This document shows positions 1 to 11,201 of a DNA stretch of 64,000 nucleotides, piece by piece (within the stretch, counting starts at the first letter, position 1; every line of letters begins with the position of its first letter). Source of the DNA: CAXXOK01 sp035353615 (lineage in GTDB: Bacteria > Bacillota > Clostridia > Christensenellales > Aristaeellaceae); contig DAOPZY010000015.1 of NCBI GenBank assembly GCA_035353615.1, positions 6,349-70,348 of the forward strand, read 5' to 3'. The notes under the pieces are model-generated. The model made no database searches. It was not told where the DNA came from and was given only the letters and a program-made list of their open reading frames with translations. The translations under genes were made by a program, and so were the position numbers.

Positions 1-486
1 TTGCTTATCGCCCACAAGGCGGTAGTAGGTCTGGGCCATATTGTCCAGCGAGATGGGGTCCTCATCGTCATAGGCCAGCGATTCCTGATTGTAGGCAAGC
101 GCTTTTTCCGTGTCCCCGGCTTCGATGTACAGGTACCCCAGCGTTTCAAAAATCAAACCGCTTGGCTCCTTGCTGTGCTGGCGTTCCAACAGTTCGATAC
201 CCTTGGCTAAATCGCCCAGCTTGTAAACGCACACGGCGTAATTCACATAGAGCTGCTTGCGGGTATCGTCGGTCAGATAGGGGTTTTTCTGATGTTTGAC
301 CAACAGTTCCCGCGCTTTTTGAAATTCGCCGTCCCGTATCAGCAATACGGAATAACTCAACAGATAGCGCGGATCCTCCAGACCGGCGGCTACCGCTTCC
401 TCATAGAGCTTTTTAGCCTCGGAGGCGTCGCCGCTGCTAAGTTTCCGGGCAGCCAGACGGGCTTTCAAGGATGCGACCAAATTCAT
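1..486 (-). CDS. TPR-repeat protein, 3' end cut by window edge
   Basis: The reading frame runs from an ATG at 486 to the left edge without a stop, giving 162 codons of an incomplete protein. The ATG follows TAGGAGGG at a good distance, and that site overlaps the TAG stop of the exonuclease gene upstream. The protein is helical with degenerate 34-residue-like repeats (for example ARELLVKHQK and ALAYNQESLAYDDEDPISL), typical of tetratricopeptide repeats, and has no signal peptide or membrane segment at its start. TPR proteins are scaffolds for protein contacts; no enzymatic role is visible. It is the third gene after mrfA and mrfB, so it may act with that repair pair, but this rests on position only. 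Confidence 0.7.
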   Translation of the reverse strand, partial: MNLVASLKARLAARKLSSGDASEAKKLYEEAVAAGLEDPRYLLSYSVLLIRDGEFQKARELLVKHQKNPYLTDDTRKQLYVNYAVCVYKLGDLAKGIELLERQHSKEPSGLIFETLGYLYIEAGDTEKALAYNQESLAYDDEDPISLDNMAQTYYRLVGDKQ

Positions 487-497
487 GTGTTGCCCTC

Positions 498-1670
498 CTA
501 TGTGTTTGCGTCATGCGCGATTTTCCTTCGCAGGCGCGCATAACGGTATTGTAACGCATTTCTAAGGGATTGTACAGCCTCGGTTTCCGTAAGGCAAGGC
601 TCGGAAAGCAGCAAAAGCGCCTGTCGGGTGTAAACGAGCGCCTGCTCTGGATTGGCCAGCTGATGCTCGTGCAGCTTCGCCAGCCCGACACAGGCGGTCA
701 CCGGCTCGTCGCCCCGGGCAAGCATGGCAGTATAGAGCTTTGCCGCGCGTTCCGCGTGCCCTTCGCGCTTTTCCTGCCGCGCCAGCGCCGCGTAGGCAAC
801 GGCACGGGCCGAATCCTTTGCCAGCAAACGGTAACACTTTTTCGCCTTGCCCCGGACGCCTCTTTTTTCCATGGCACGCGCCATTGAAAACAGATCGTCC
901 GCTTCCTGAACGGTTTCCGGCTGATGATAAAGCTTGCAAAGGAAGAAAAAAAGCTGCGCAAGGCTCACCACGTCCTGCCGGTTATGCTCCAGTATGCGTT
1001 CGATGGGGCCAAAGTCGCCATTTTTCAGGTATTTGAAATAGGTTTGCGGCACCTGATCGCCGGGGAGGTCATCTTCGCGGGACACGCCGAGCACCGCCTG
1101 TTCCAACCTTTGAAGCGTGCAGCGGCCCAATCGGAGCTTCCATACACGGCGGGAAGCGTGCAGCATATCGGCATGCAGCGGGCTGATGCGCGCGTCCCGC
1201 ACACGGTTCATCAGGAAGCGGTTTTGCAGCAGTGGAATATCAAACGTGCGGCCGTTAAACGTGACCAGCGCCGGAAACCGCGCCATGAAGCTGGCGACCT
1301 CGTTAAGCATGGCGGATTCCTCCGGATAATCGCGCATCAGGAATTGCTCCACCACAAAATGTTCGCCGGAAAAATAACCAAGCCCAACCTCAAAAGCAAG
1401 GGTTCCGGCCCCGCCGGACAGGCCGGTGGTTTCAGTATCCAAAAACAACAGATCGGCAGGTTGAATGCTGCGCGGAAAAGGCAGGTCAAAAATGTCCGAA
1501 AGCACCTCGGCGTTCATGTGCGAGCGTTCGCAAAAGGAAGATAGGGGAAACCGGTCGCTTCGACGGTAAAAACGTTCGGGGGCGGATGCTTTCGGGACTT
1601 CCGGCGGCGGCGGTTGGGCTTTGCCGTTTTCCGCGTCGATCCTGCGGAGTTTGTCCATCAAGCTTGGCAT
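498..1670 (-). CDS. mrfB: MrfB/YprB-like 3'-5' exonuclease with RNase H fold and TPR tail
   Basis: About 390 aa. The RNase H-like/DnaQ exonuclease signature FLDTETTGLSGGAGT gives the first metal-binding Asp-Glu pair, and later segments VTFNGRTFDIPLLQ and EHNRQDVVSLAQL fit the Exo II and Exo III motifs. The C-terminal third is helical and TPR-like. Bacillus subtilis MrfB (YprB) is a metal-dependent exonuclease that works with helicase MrfA in excision of mitomycin C lesions; the same gene order here supports that role. Two starts are possible: ATG 1670, about 11 nt after AGGGAG, or ATG 1658, which overlaps the helicase stop as TGATG. The frame stays open further upstream but only inside the helicase gene. 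Either start implies translational coupling to mrfA. Confidence 0.82.
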   Translation of the reverse strand: MPSLMDKLRRIDAENGKAQPPPPEVPKASAPERFYRRSDRFPLSSFCERSHMNAEVLSDIFDLPFPRSIQPADLLFLDTETTGLSGGAGTLAFEVGLGYFSGEHFVVEQFLMRDYPEESAMLNEVASFMARFPALVTFNGRTFDIPLLQNRFLMNRVRDARISPLHADMLHASRRVWKLRLGRCTLQRLEQAVLGVSREDDLPGDQVPQTYFKYLKNGDFGPIERILEHNRQDVVSLAQLFFFLCKLYHQPETVQEADDLFSMARAMEKRGVRGKAKKCYRLLAKDSARAVAYAALARQEKREGHAERAAKLYTAMLARGDEPVTACVGLAKLHEHQLANPEQALVYTRQALLLLSEPCLTETEAVQSLRNALQYRYARLRRKIAHDANT

Positions 1671-3940
1671 GCTTCGATCAACTCCCTGAGGATGCGGCGC
1701 GCATTGGCCTTTCCGTTGCGGCCCACCTCGGTGATGGGGCCTACGCAGCTGGGGCAACCGTCCTCGCAGCCGCAACCATCCAGCACGTTGAGCGCATGCT
1801 CCAGCAACAGCTCCTGCATTTCATAGGCCTTTTCGGAAAGCCCTACGCCCCCGGGAAACTGATCGTACAGGAAAATCGTGGGCAAATCGGTTTCCGGGGC
1901 CTTGACCTGATAGAGCACCTTAATGTCCCGGGGCGCGCACATCAGGTAAATAGGCGCGACGATGCACATCAGGTTTGTAACGCCCATCAGCGCGCCCTGC
2001 AAATCATCATTGCTGAAAGGCTCGGTGATACGCCGGGGCACTGTCCACCATACGCCGACAGTGTGCATGTTGGTTTCCGGCACAAGCACAGGGCCGAAGC
2101 CAAGGTTTTCATGAGTGTCCAGCTTCATCTTTTTGAAGATTTTTACGATGGTTGTAATTTTTAACTCGCCAAGCGTCACCTGCACCTCGTTGCGCAGGGT
2201 TTTCTGTTTCAATTCGTCCAGCACGCCCAAGCTCACGTTCAAATCCGCGTCGGTGTAATAATCCACATCCACGGCGCGGATAAAAGCCTTGCACGCGTCG
2301 AAGTCCAGCTTCTCCACCTGATACTGACGCGCCTCGTGCATGTAAATCGCGTTTTCATGCAGGAGCATCGGCACCGTGTAGCGGTCCATTTCGCCAATCA
2401 CGCGATGGTGCGCCGGATTGGAAACATCAATAATTACGAAATTTTCCGAGGAGGCGGATCGCAGGCTGATTTCGCTGGCGGGGAAATCCTCCGCCGACCA
2501 GTGGTAACGCCCGCCCACATGGCGAAGGATGCCGCTTTCGCTTAAAAAATCGAGAAATTGCGCGGTATCCGGCACGTTGCCGAAGGTTTCTCCATCCTCA
2601 AAGGGCAGCTCATACGCCGCGCATTTGATGTGGGAGAGCAACACATACAGGTTGTTGGGCTGCAAGAGCGCGTGCTCCGGCGATTGCATTAAAAAGTATT
2701 CCGGATGGTTTACAATGTACTGATCGATCGCCGCCGACGAAGCCACCAGAACGGTGAGCGCCGTATCTTTGCGGCGGCCGGCGCGACCTGCCTGCTGCCA
2801 TGTGCTCGCAATGGTGCCGGGATACCCGCATAGCACGCAGGCGGTCAGAGAACCGATATCAATGCCAAGCTCCAGCGCATTGGTGGAGATGACCATTTCG
2901 ATCTCCCCGTTGCGAAGCCCGCGTTCAATTTCCCGCCGTTCACTGGGCAGGTAACCGCCCCGGTAGCCGCGCACACGCCCGGAAAACCCATACGGATCGC
3001 GCGCCTGCTCCTTCATGTAGCGGGTGAGCACCTCCACCTGAATGCGGCTTTTGGCAAACACAATGGTGGAAATCCCGTTGGCCAACAGCTGACCGGCGAT
3101 TTCCCGCGTTTCATTGACCACGCCGCGCCGGATGCCCAGTTGGCGGTTGATAACCGGCGGATTGTAAAACACAAAGTGGCGTTCGCCCATCGGCGCGCCG
3201 TTGTTGTCGATTTTGAGCACATCCCGCCCGGTGATGGTACGCGCCAGCTCGTCCGGGTTGGCGACGGTTGCGCTGCAAAGGATGAATTTGGGCTTGCTTC
3301 CGTAAAACGCGCACAACCGCACCAACCGGCGGAGCACGTTTGCAAGGTTGCTGCCAAACACGCCCCGGTAGGTATGGATTTCGTCAATCACAATGTATTG
3401 CAGGTTTTCAAACAGCTTGACCCACTTGGTATGGTTGGGCAGAATGTTGGTGTGCAGCATGTCTGGATTGGTAACCACGATGTGCCCGGCCTGCCGGATT
3501 GCTTTTCGCGCCGCGCCCTGGGTATCGCCATCGTAGGTATAGGCTTTGACATCAACGCCCAAAGCCTCAATCAGCTCGTACAGCTCGCTGGCTTGATCGG
3601 CGGAAAGCGCTTTGGTTGGGAACAGATACAGCGCACGCGCATCCGGGTTTTTCAGGATAGCGGACAGCACGGGCAGGTTATAGCACATGGTTTTACCGCT
3701 GGCGGTCGGGGTCACCACCACAAAATCGCGGCCATCGCAGGCCGCCTGAAAGCTTTCCGCCTGATGGGTATACAGGCGGTGGATGCCCCGTTTTTCAAGC
3801 ACAGACCGGATTTTTGCGTTTAGCGATGGGGGAAAGTCCACAAACTTTCCTTCCGATGCCGGCAAGGTGGTCCAGTGCGTGACGTTCTCCATAAACGCTG
3901 GATCGTTCTGGAGTTTTTCAATCAGCTGATCTACGTTCAT
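1658..3940 (-). CDS. mrfA: MrfA/YprA-like DEAD/DEAH-box DNA helicase with C-terminal zinc-binding region
   Basis: 760 aa, the usual size for MrfA. Superfamily 2 helicase motifs are in order: TPTASGKT (Walker A, near residue 80), DEIHTYRG (Walker B, DExH), LCSATVANP (motif III), STNALELGIDIG and QQAGRAGRR (motifs V and VI). The C-terminal region matches the DUF1998 type and ends with a four-cysteine cluster, CGCEDGCPSC, expected to bind zinc. In B. subtilis MrfA is a 3'-5' helicase needed with MrfB for UvrA-independent mitomycin repair. The ATG at 3940 follows GGAGGG. The gene lies 59 bp after clpC, separated by a strong hairpin, so it may receive read-through from the stress operon. Confidence 0.9.
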   Translation of the reverse strand: MNVDQLIEKLQNDPAFMENVTHWTTLPASEGKFVDFPPSLNAKIRSVLEKRGIHRLYTHQAESFQAACDGRDFVVVTPTASGKTMCYNLPVLSAILKNPDARALYLFPTKALSADQASELYELIEALGVDVKAYTYDGDTQGAARKAIRQAGHIVVTNPDMLHTNILPNHTKWVKLFENLQYIVIDEIHTYRGVFGSNLANVLRRLVRLCAFYGSKPKFILCSATVANPDELARTITGRDVLKIDNNGAPMGERHFVFYNPPVINRQLGIRRGVVNETREIAGQLLANGISTIVFAKSRIQVEVLTRYMKEQARDPYGFSGRVRGYRGGYLPSERREIERGLRNGEIEMVISTNALELGIDIGSLTACVLCGYPGTIASTWQQAGRAGRRKDTALTVLVASSAAIDQYIVNHPEYFLMQSPEHALLQPNNLYVLLSHIKCAAYELPFEDGETFGNVPDTAQFLDFLSESGILRHVGGRYHWSAEDFPASEISLRSASSENFVIIDVSNPAHHRVIGEMDRYTVPMLLHENAIYMHEARQYQVEKLDFDACKAFIRAVDVDYYTDADLNVSLGVLDELKQKTLRNEVQVTLGELKITTIVKIFKKMKLDTHENLGFGPVLVPETNMHTVGVWWTVPRRITEPFSNDDLQGALMGVTNLMCIVAPIYLMCAPRDIKVLYQVKAPETDLPTIFLYDQFPGGVGLSEKAYEMQELLLEHALNVLDGCGCEDGCPSCVGPITEVGRNGKANARRILRELIEACQA

Positions 3941-3957
3941 GGCACCCTCCGTAACGG

Positions 3958-3986
3958 CCCAAAGCCGCGGCTGGCGCGGCTTTGGG
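3958..3986 (-). terminator. 12-bp perfect hairpin between clpC and mrfA
   Basis: Arms 3958-3969 and 3975-3986 are perfect inverted repeats (CCCAAAGCCGCG / CGCGGCTTTGGG) around a 5-nt loop. It lies just after the clpC stop and just before the mrfA ribosome binding site. No long T-run follows on the minus strand, so it may be a weak terminator, an attenuator or an RNA-stability element rather than a full stop. Confidence 0.6.
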
Positions 3987-3999
3987 GGTAATTCCGATA

Positions 4000-6489
<2,490 letters not shown>

Positions 6490-6490
6490 G

Positions 6491-7498
6491 TTAATCCTCC
6501 TTGGCAGCCAACTTGGCTTGGATAATGACGCAACGGGCCTGGTTGGTAGAGATCAGGCTTGCGTCCGAGTGCTTGAATTTTTTGGCATGCGCGTCCTGCG
6601 CAACGGTGAGCAGTTCATCAACCGTGGTAAGCGGAACCGGCAGGATCGCCATCGCCGCCCCAAGCCGCAGATTGCTCCAATGCTCCATAAACTCGCCGGT
6701 TTCCATCTGTTTGGCAAAGCGGAGCGCGCCGTAACTGCGCCACACGCTATCCTGCAAATCAAGGTTCTCCTTGTCGCTGCGGACGCGCAACACGTTTTCC
6801 ATGTCGATCAGCTGGCGGCCGACCGCCGATACGGCCTCGATGATTTCGCCTTCGGTACGGCCCAGCGTAACCTGATTGCTCACTTGGTAGAGATCGCCGA
6901 GCGCTTCGCTGCCTTCGCCGTAAATACCCCGAATGGTCAGCCCCAGCTTGGCGACTGTTTGGGATACGTTGCCCATCTGTTTGCAGCGCGTAAGCATCGG
7001 CAGGTGGAGCATCAGCGAGGCACGCATCCCCGTGCCGGTGTTAGTGGGGCAAGCGGTCAGGTAACCCAACTGGTTATCAAACGAAAAGTCACAAACCGAG
7101 GCCAGCCGATCCTCAGCGTCAAACGCGAGGGAAGCGGCGTCCGAAAGGGAAAAGCCGTCCAGCATGGCCTGAATCCGCAAATGATCCTCCTCGTTGACCA
7201 TAACGCTGATGTGCCGGTCCGCGCGGACCAACGCGGCGCCAACGTCGCTGTGCAGCAAAAGATCACGGCTTACAAGGTGCTGCTCCATCAGGGAAAGCTG
7301 ATCTATCTTGTTCATATTTTTAAGCAGGTATAGCGAAAAACGTCCATTCGGCGTTTCGCTTTCCATCGCTTTTGTGGCGCGGTCGATGCAGCGTTGCGCG
7401 TTATCAGGGTTGCCAACGTTGGAAAAAGGCAAGTCGTAGTAATTGCGCGCAAGCCGAACTCGGCTGGAAACAACAATCCCTCCAAAGTTTTCGCTCAT
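6491..7498 (-). CDS. mcsB: Protein arginine kinase McsB
   Basis: 335 aa. It carries the guanidino-phosphotransferase signatures VVSSRVRLARN near the N-terminus and TACPTNTGTGMRASLMLHLP around the catalytic-loop cysteine. McsB phosphorylates arginines on proteins, which marks them for ClpCP and also inactivates CtsR. Its start overlaps the mcsA stop (ATGA) and its stop is 1 nt before clpC, so the operon is tightly coupled. Compared with B. subtilis McsB the N-terminus is about 20 residues shorter, and I cannot find the C-terminal RDxxRA phospho-arginine docking motif; the C-terminus ends in STNQARCVIIQAKLAAKED. Identity is secure from context and motifs; allosteric control may differ. Confidence 0.95.
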   Translation of the reverse strand: MSENFGGIVVSSRVRLARNYYDLPFSNVGNPDNAQRCIDRATKAMESETPNGRFSLYLLKNMNKIDQLSLMEQHLVSRDLLLHSDVGAALVRADRHISVMVNEEDHLRIQAMLDGFSLSDAASLAFDAEDRLASVCDFSFDNQLGYLTACPTNTGTGMRASLMLHLPMLTRCKQMGNVSQTVAKLGLTIRGIYGEGSEALGDLYQVSNQVTLGRTEGEIIEAVSAVGRQLIDMENVLRVRSDKENLDLQDSVWRSYGALRFAKQMETGEFMEHWSNLRLGAAMAILPVPLTTVDELLTVAQDAHAKKFKHSDASLISTNQARCVIIQAKLAAKED

Positions 7499-7998
7499 TG
7501 CGGCTTCACCTCCGCGCTTTGCTGTTCGGCAAGGGCGCGAATTTCATCGCGCAGGGCAGCCGCTTCTTCAAAGTTTTCAGTTGCGACCGCTTTTTCCATT
7601 CTGGCCTTCAGCTCGGCTAAGCACTGCTCCAGCTGCAGCTCCTGGCGGTGCCCCTGAGGCACGCGCCCGGCGTGCTGGCTGCGACCGTGTACGCGCAGCA
7701 GCAGGGGTTTCAGCTGTTCGGAAAACACTTCGTAACAGTGCGCGCACCCCAGTTTACCGCTGTTTTGAAACTCCTCGTAGGTCAGGCCGCAGGCATCGCA
7801 CCGGATGGCGCTTTCCTGAGTCTCTTTGGAAAGAATACTGAGCAGAGAGGACAGAAAGCTGGACATATCGCCCTTGGCAAAGCTGGACTCCATTTTTTCA
7901 ACGCATTCCTGACAAAGGTGCCGCGTGGCGGTTTCATTGCCGGTAATCACCGTGATGGCCACGGTGGCGGGGTTTTTCTGACATTCTTCACAGAGCAT
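7495..7998 (-). CDS. mcsA: McsA, zinc-finger activator of McsB
   Basis: 167 aa. Four CxxC pairs are visible: CEEC at the N-terminus, CQEC, CDAC and CAHC, forming two zinc-finger-like units. A UVR motif follows at the C-terminus (MEKAVATENFEEAAALRDEI), as in ClpC and UvrB. McsA binds and activates the McsB kinase and modulates CtsR. The gene sits 15 nt after ctsR and overlaps mcsB by ATGA. A ribosome binding site (AAAGGAG) precedes ATG 7998. All family features are intact. Confidence 0.95.
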   Translation of the reverse strand: MLCEECQKNPATVAITVITGNETATRHLCQECVEKMESSFAKGDMSSFLSSLLSILSKETQESAIRCDACGLTYEEFQNSGKLGCAHCYEVFSEQLKPLLLRVHGRSQHAGRVPQGHRQELQLEQCLAELKARMEKAVATENFEEAAALRDEIRALAEQQSAEVKPQ

Positions 7999-8013
7999 AA
8001 ACGGTTACTCCTT

Positions 8014-8493
8014 TCAAGCCTCAGGGGCTCTGCTCTTGCGAGCGACCTCAAGTAACATCGATTTGAGGATGCGCGCCCTGAGCGCGTCCTTCAAGGCGGC
8101 AGGAACGGGGAGCGTGAAGCAGGATTCACACACGGCGGCCTTCATAATCGCGGCCTCGTCGCAGGAAATCAGATCGCGCTCTTTGAGTTGCGTGATCAGA
8201 TGCTCCGCTTCCAGCGAAGAAATGGTGTCGCCGACCCGCTCGTGCAACAGATAAACGAGCTGCTCGCTTGTATCCTGCTCCATTCGAAAAATGCGGATAT
8301 ATCCGCCGCCGCCCCGCCGGCTTTCAATCAGGTAGCCATGGTCGGGCGTGAAGCGGGTGGCAAGCACATAGTTGATCTGCGAGGGCGCGCAGTTAAAATA
8401 TTGCGCCAGCTCGTTGCGTTTCAACTCAACTTCCTGCTCATCCTGCGTGAGCATGGTTTTGATAAATTTCTCAATCGCGTCGCTCAGTCGCAT
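8014..8493 (-). CDS. ctsR: Transcriptional repressor CtsR
   Basis: 159 aa from ATG 8493, which follows GGGGGAGG at 7-8 nt; the open frame further upstream is promoter DNA and is not included. The N-terminal winged helix-turn-helix contains NELAQYFNCAPSQINYVL and the glycine-rich wing ESRRGGGGYIRI, which in CtsR acts as the thermosensor. CtsR represses class III heat-shock genes; heat or McsB activity releases it. It is the first gene of ctsR-mcsA-mcsB-clpC and is preceded by its own operator and a SigA promoter, which indicates autoregulation. Confidence 0.95.
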   Translation of the reverse strand: MRLSDAIEKFIKTMLTQDEQEVELKRNELAQYFNCAPSQINYVLATRFTPDHGYLIESRRGGGGYIRIFRMEQDTSEQLVYLLHERVGDTISSLEAEHLITQLKERDLISCDEAAIMKAAVCESCFTLPVPAALKDALRARILKSMLLEVARKSRAPEA

Positions 8494-8518
8494 GAATAAA
8501 ACCTCCCCCGTCAAAGAT

Positions 8519-8535
8519 ATTGACCATCTTTGACC
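8519..8535 (-). promoter_or_regulatory. CtsR operator
   Basis: On the minus strand the site reads GGTCAAAGATGGTCAAT, a near-exact match to the known CtsR tandem heptamer RGTCAAANANRGTCAAA. It lies between the -10 element and the ctsR ribosome binding site, so bound repressor would block initiation. A third half-site in the opposite orientation (GTCAAAGATAT, 8510-8520) adjoins it. Confidence 0.9.
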
Positions 8536-8540
8536 ATCAC

Positions 8541-8569
8541 ATTCTACCATGGCTTTCCGAAAAAAGCAA
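8541..8569 (-). promoter_or_regulatory. SigA-type promoter of the ctsR operon
   Basis: On the minus strand TTGCTT (8564-8569), a 17-bp spacer and TAGAAT (8541-8546) form a good -35/-10 pair, placed so that transcription would start within or next to the CtsR operator. Confidence 0.75.
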
Positions 8570-8753
8570 TGATCTGCGCCCGGCATCCCGGAACTTTCAC
8601 AGCCGAAAAACCGAAGGCGGAACGCGAAAACAGTATACCCTAAAAACAGGATTTTGAAAACATATGTTCGTATCAAATTTACAAGCACTCGCGATTTTAA
8701 CGTGGGGGAGTAGCGGAGGTAAAAGTTCAGCATAGGGGAACCGGCGCGGTTGT

Positions 8754-8800
8754 AAATCAAAACCCCGGCGCCGTCCGGAAAACCGGAACGAACGTCGGGG
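8754..8800 (-). terminator. Intrinsic terminator after hflC
   Basis: A GC-rich stem (outer arms 8763-8770 and 8793-8800, inner TCCGG/CCGGA around AAAA) is followed on the minus strand by TTTTGATTT. It ends the hflK-hflC unit. Between this terminator and the ctsR promoter, about 8570-8753, I see no gene or other clear signal. Confidence 0.7.
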
Positions 8801-8941
8801 GTGCGTTTGTAAAACTGATTTGGTGCGGTCGGGGCAGACAGCCCGTTTGATTTGGCAATGACACTGAAACGTTTAACCCGCGCCCCTTTGCTTCAGCCGC
8901 ACGGCGATAGCGAAGGGGTTCGGAATAGCCGTCCGCTCGCG

Positions 8942-9970
8942 TTACTGCACTGGGGTTTTCCCGGTTACGTATGCCAGCAGTTCGCTCCACAGCGGATGGT
9001 TCTGATCCAGCACAAGGGTGGTTTTGGAATCCAGCGAGCTTTGCAGCGCCTGAAGCGAACGCCAGTAGCTGTAAAACTCCGGGTCTGCGCTGTAAGCTTC
9101 TGCATAAATCCGCATGGCTTCCGCTTCGGCTTCAGCCCGCACGGTTCCCGCTTCGCTCACAGCGTCCGCCTCAATCTGCCTCGCCTGCAAATCCGCGGCG
9201 GAAACCTCCTTGCGGTAGGCTTCCTCGCCCTCGCTGCGCAGTTGTTGGGCAACCTTGGTGCGGTCGGCCTGCATGCGCGCGTAGGTGCTTTCAATGTTTG
9301 CGGTAGGCAAAATGGTGCGGTGAACCTGAATATCCTTGATTTCGATCCCACGGGGCACCATATCGGTGTTGACGGTTTTCAGCCCGTTTGCCAAAGCCGC
9401 GTTGAGCGCGTCCTTATTGCTCACAAAATCTTCCGCGCTCATCCGGTTGATGGCCTGCACGATCACCGGGTGGATCAGGTTATCCAGCTGGTTTTCCGCG
9501 TTGACCATGCTGCCGAGTTTCAGGCTGAACAGGGCCGGATCCGCGATGTACCACTGCGCGTAGGTTTGCACATAGTATTGCTTCTTTTCCGCGGTGTTCA
9601 CCACTTCGCTGTCGCTGATGTAGGTGTACAGGCGGGAGGAATAGGTTTCCACCTTATCCACGAAAGGCACCTTGAAATGCAACCCGCTGCCTTCAACAAT
9701 GCTTACGCCGCTGGTCAGGGTAATTTCGTCCTTGAGCAGATCCGCATAGCGTTCATGGAAATCATTCTGCTTGTTGATGACAATGCGCTTGATTACCCCA
9801 AAGCGGCTCACGACGCTCTGCTCCGCCTCGCCGACGATAAACAGGCTCTCGTTGAGCAGAATCAGCGCGGCCACCAGCAGGAATGCGATCAGGATCAGTT
9901 TGCCTTTATGCCGCCTGACGCCCGCCCGGAAGGCGGAGTCGGCGTTGTAAACCGGCGTTTCTTGATTCAC
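8942..9970 (-). CDS. hflC: HflC-like SPFH (prohibitin/stomatin) membrane protein
   Basis: 342 aa with a GTG start whose GTGA overlaps the hflK stop. An N-terminal membrane anchor (LILIAFLLVAALILL, near residues 30-45) is followed by the SPFH domain and a long alanine/glutamate-rich coiled coil (AVSEAGTVRAEAEAEAMRIY) typical of HflC. In proteobacteria HflK and HflC form a large cage around the FtsH protease; in Gram-positive bacteria the role is less defined and probably concerns membrane microdomains or membrane proteostasis. No ftsH lies in the window. Confidence 0.88.
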   Translation of the reverse strand: MNQETPVYNADSAFRAGVRRHKGKLILIAFLLVAALILLNESLFIVGEAEQSVVSRFGVIKRIVINKQNDFHERYADLLKDEITLTSGVSIVEGSGLHFKVPFVDKVETYSSRLYTYISDSEVVNTAEKKQYYVQTYAQWYIADPALFSLKLGSMVNAENQLDNLIHPVIVQAINRMSAEDFVSNKDALNAALANGLKTVNTDMVPRGIEIKDIQVHRTILPTANIESTYARMQADRTKVAQQLRSEGEEAYRKEVSAADLQARQIEADAVSEAGTVRAEAEAEAMRIYAEAYSADPEFYSYWRSLQALQSSLDSKTTLVLDQNHPLWSELLAYVTGKTPVQ

Positions 9971-10944
9971 TGCGCGTCGCCCCCTTCCAATGCGGCGGAG
10001 GTTACGCTGGAGGTTGCGCCATCGTTCAAATCCAGCACTTTGAGCACCTCGCCGTTATTATCCGCCACGATGATGCGGCCGCTGTTTTTCAGCACGCTTT
10101 CTAGCGTTTCAATCAGCAACCGCTTTCGGGTAATTTCCGGGGCCAGTTTATATTCCTGACACACCGCCGTAAACACCGCGGTATCGCTCTGCGCCTTGGC
10201 AACCTGATCCGCCTTGTAAGCTTCCGCCTGTTTTACGGTTTCGTAAGCGTTGCTGCGCGCCTTGGGCAAAATTTCGTTCGCGTACTTTTCAGCCTCGTCC
10301 AGTCGCTTGGTTTTTTCGTTTTTGGCGTTGTTCACATCTTCGTAGGCGGAGGATACCTCGGTGGGCACCGTGATGTTCTGAATGCGAACGTCGTTGATTT
10401 TCACACCCATATCGTAGGTATCAATCAGAGCCTGAAAATCCGGAAGCACCTGGTCTTCGATCTCTTCCTTGTTCAAAAGCGCGTCGTCCAGCGGGCGGTT
10501 TTGCACGTTGCGGCGGATGACGGCTTCAAACGCGAGCTGAAGGGTGCCTTCCGGGTCGTCCACATCGTAATGGTACTGCTTCACATCGCGGATGGTGTAT
10601 TGGTAGATGGCCTCGATGGATACGATGCTGTTATCGTTGGTGAGCATCACGCCCTCGTTGGTTTCATCCACATATTGGGACGCTTTTCCCGCCGAGCCTT
10701 GCTGCGTGGTGCGGAAACCGTATTCCATGGTGTGGATGGTCGTCACGCTTTCACTGACAATTTGCTGCACAAAGGGAATATGCCAGTACAGGCCCGGGCC
10801 GTTTACGCCGGTTGCGCTGCCAAAGGTAATCACCAGCGCTTCCTCCCCCTGCCCAACGCGGTAGAAGCTTGTCGCGCCAATCACCGCAACAACCGTCAGT
10901 GCAATCAGCACAATCAGGGTCGATATTTTCGCCTTGCTTTTCAT
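9967..10944 (-). CDS. hflK: HflK-like SPFH membrane protein
   Basis: 325 aa. One N-terminal membrane segment (STLIVLIALTVVAVIGA) is followed by the SPFH domain (YRVGQGEEALVITFG) and a coiled coil with AYETVKQAEAYKADQVA. It is the first of two overlapping SPFH genes, the usual arrangement for hflK-hflC, whose products form hetero-oligomers. ATG 10944 follows AAAGGAG. K and C are assigned by gene order and by the shorter first member; the two families are closely related, so the labels could be exchanged. Confidence 0.85.
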   Translation of the reverse strand: MKSKAKISTLIVLIALTVVAVIGATSFYRVGQGEEALVITFGSATGVNGPGLYWHIPFVQQIVSESVTTIHTMEYGFRTTQQGSAGKASQYVDETNEGVMLTNDNSIVSIEAIYQYTIRDVKQYHYDVDDPEGTLQLAFEAVIRRNVQNRPLDDALLNKEEIEDQVLPDFQALIDTYDMGVKINDVRIQNITVPTEVSSAYEDVNNAKNEKTKRLDEAEKYANEILPKARSNAYETVKQAEAYKADQVAKAQSDTAVFTAVCQEYKLAPEITRKRLLIETLESVLKNSGRIIVADNNGEVLKVLDLNDGATSSVTSAALEGGDAQ

Positions 10945-11201
10945 GGGTCGTCTCCTTTCAGATTAAACTGTTTCACGTTACGATTGTACAGCAGATGTAC
11001 ATTTCATACGGCAGAATTGGTTCCAACCGTACGCCCGGGGGTGTTAAAACCGCAATCCGGCGTATGTAACCGGTGCGCGTACGCAGAAATTGGCAGCCGA
11101 TCCGGCAAACGGAGGAGCGATCTGCATGCAATTCGCAACAAACCTTGCAAACCGGTCGGAACATTGGGGCCGGGCATTCGCCCAAGGCGGGCTGCCTGCC
11201 G

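Noticed and set aside
8852..10159. Plus-strand open frame of over 400 codons opposite hflC
   Set aside because: Shadow of the hflC coding frame; composition (many His, Gln, Arg) and lack of a start site argue against a gene.
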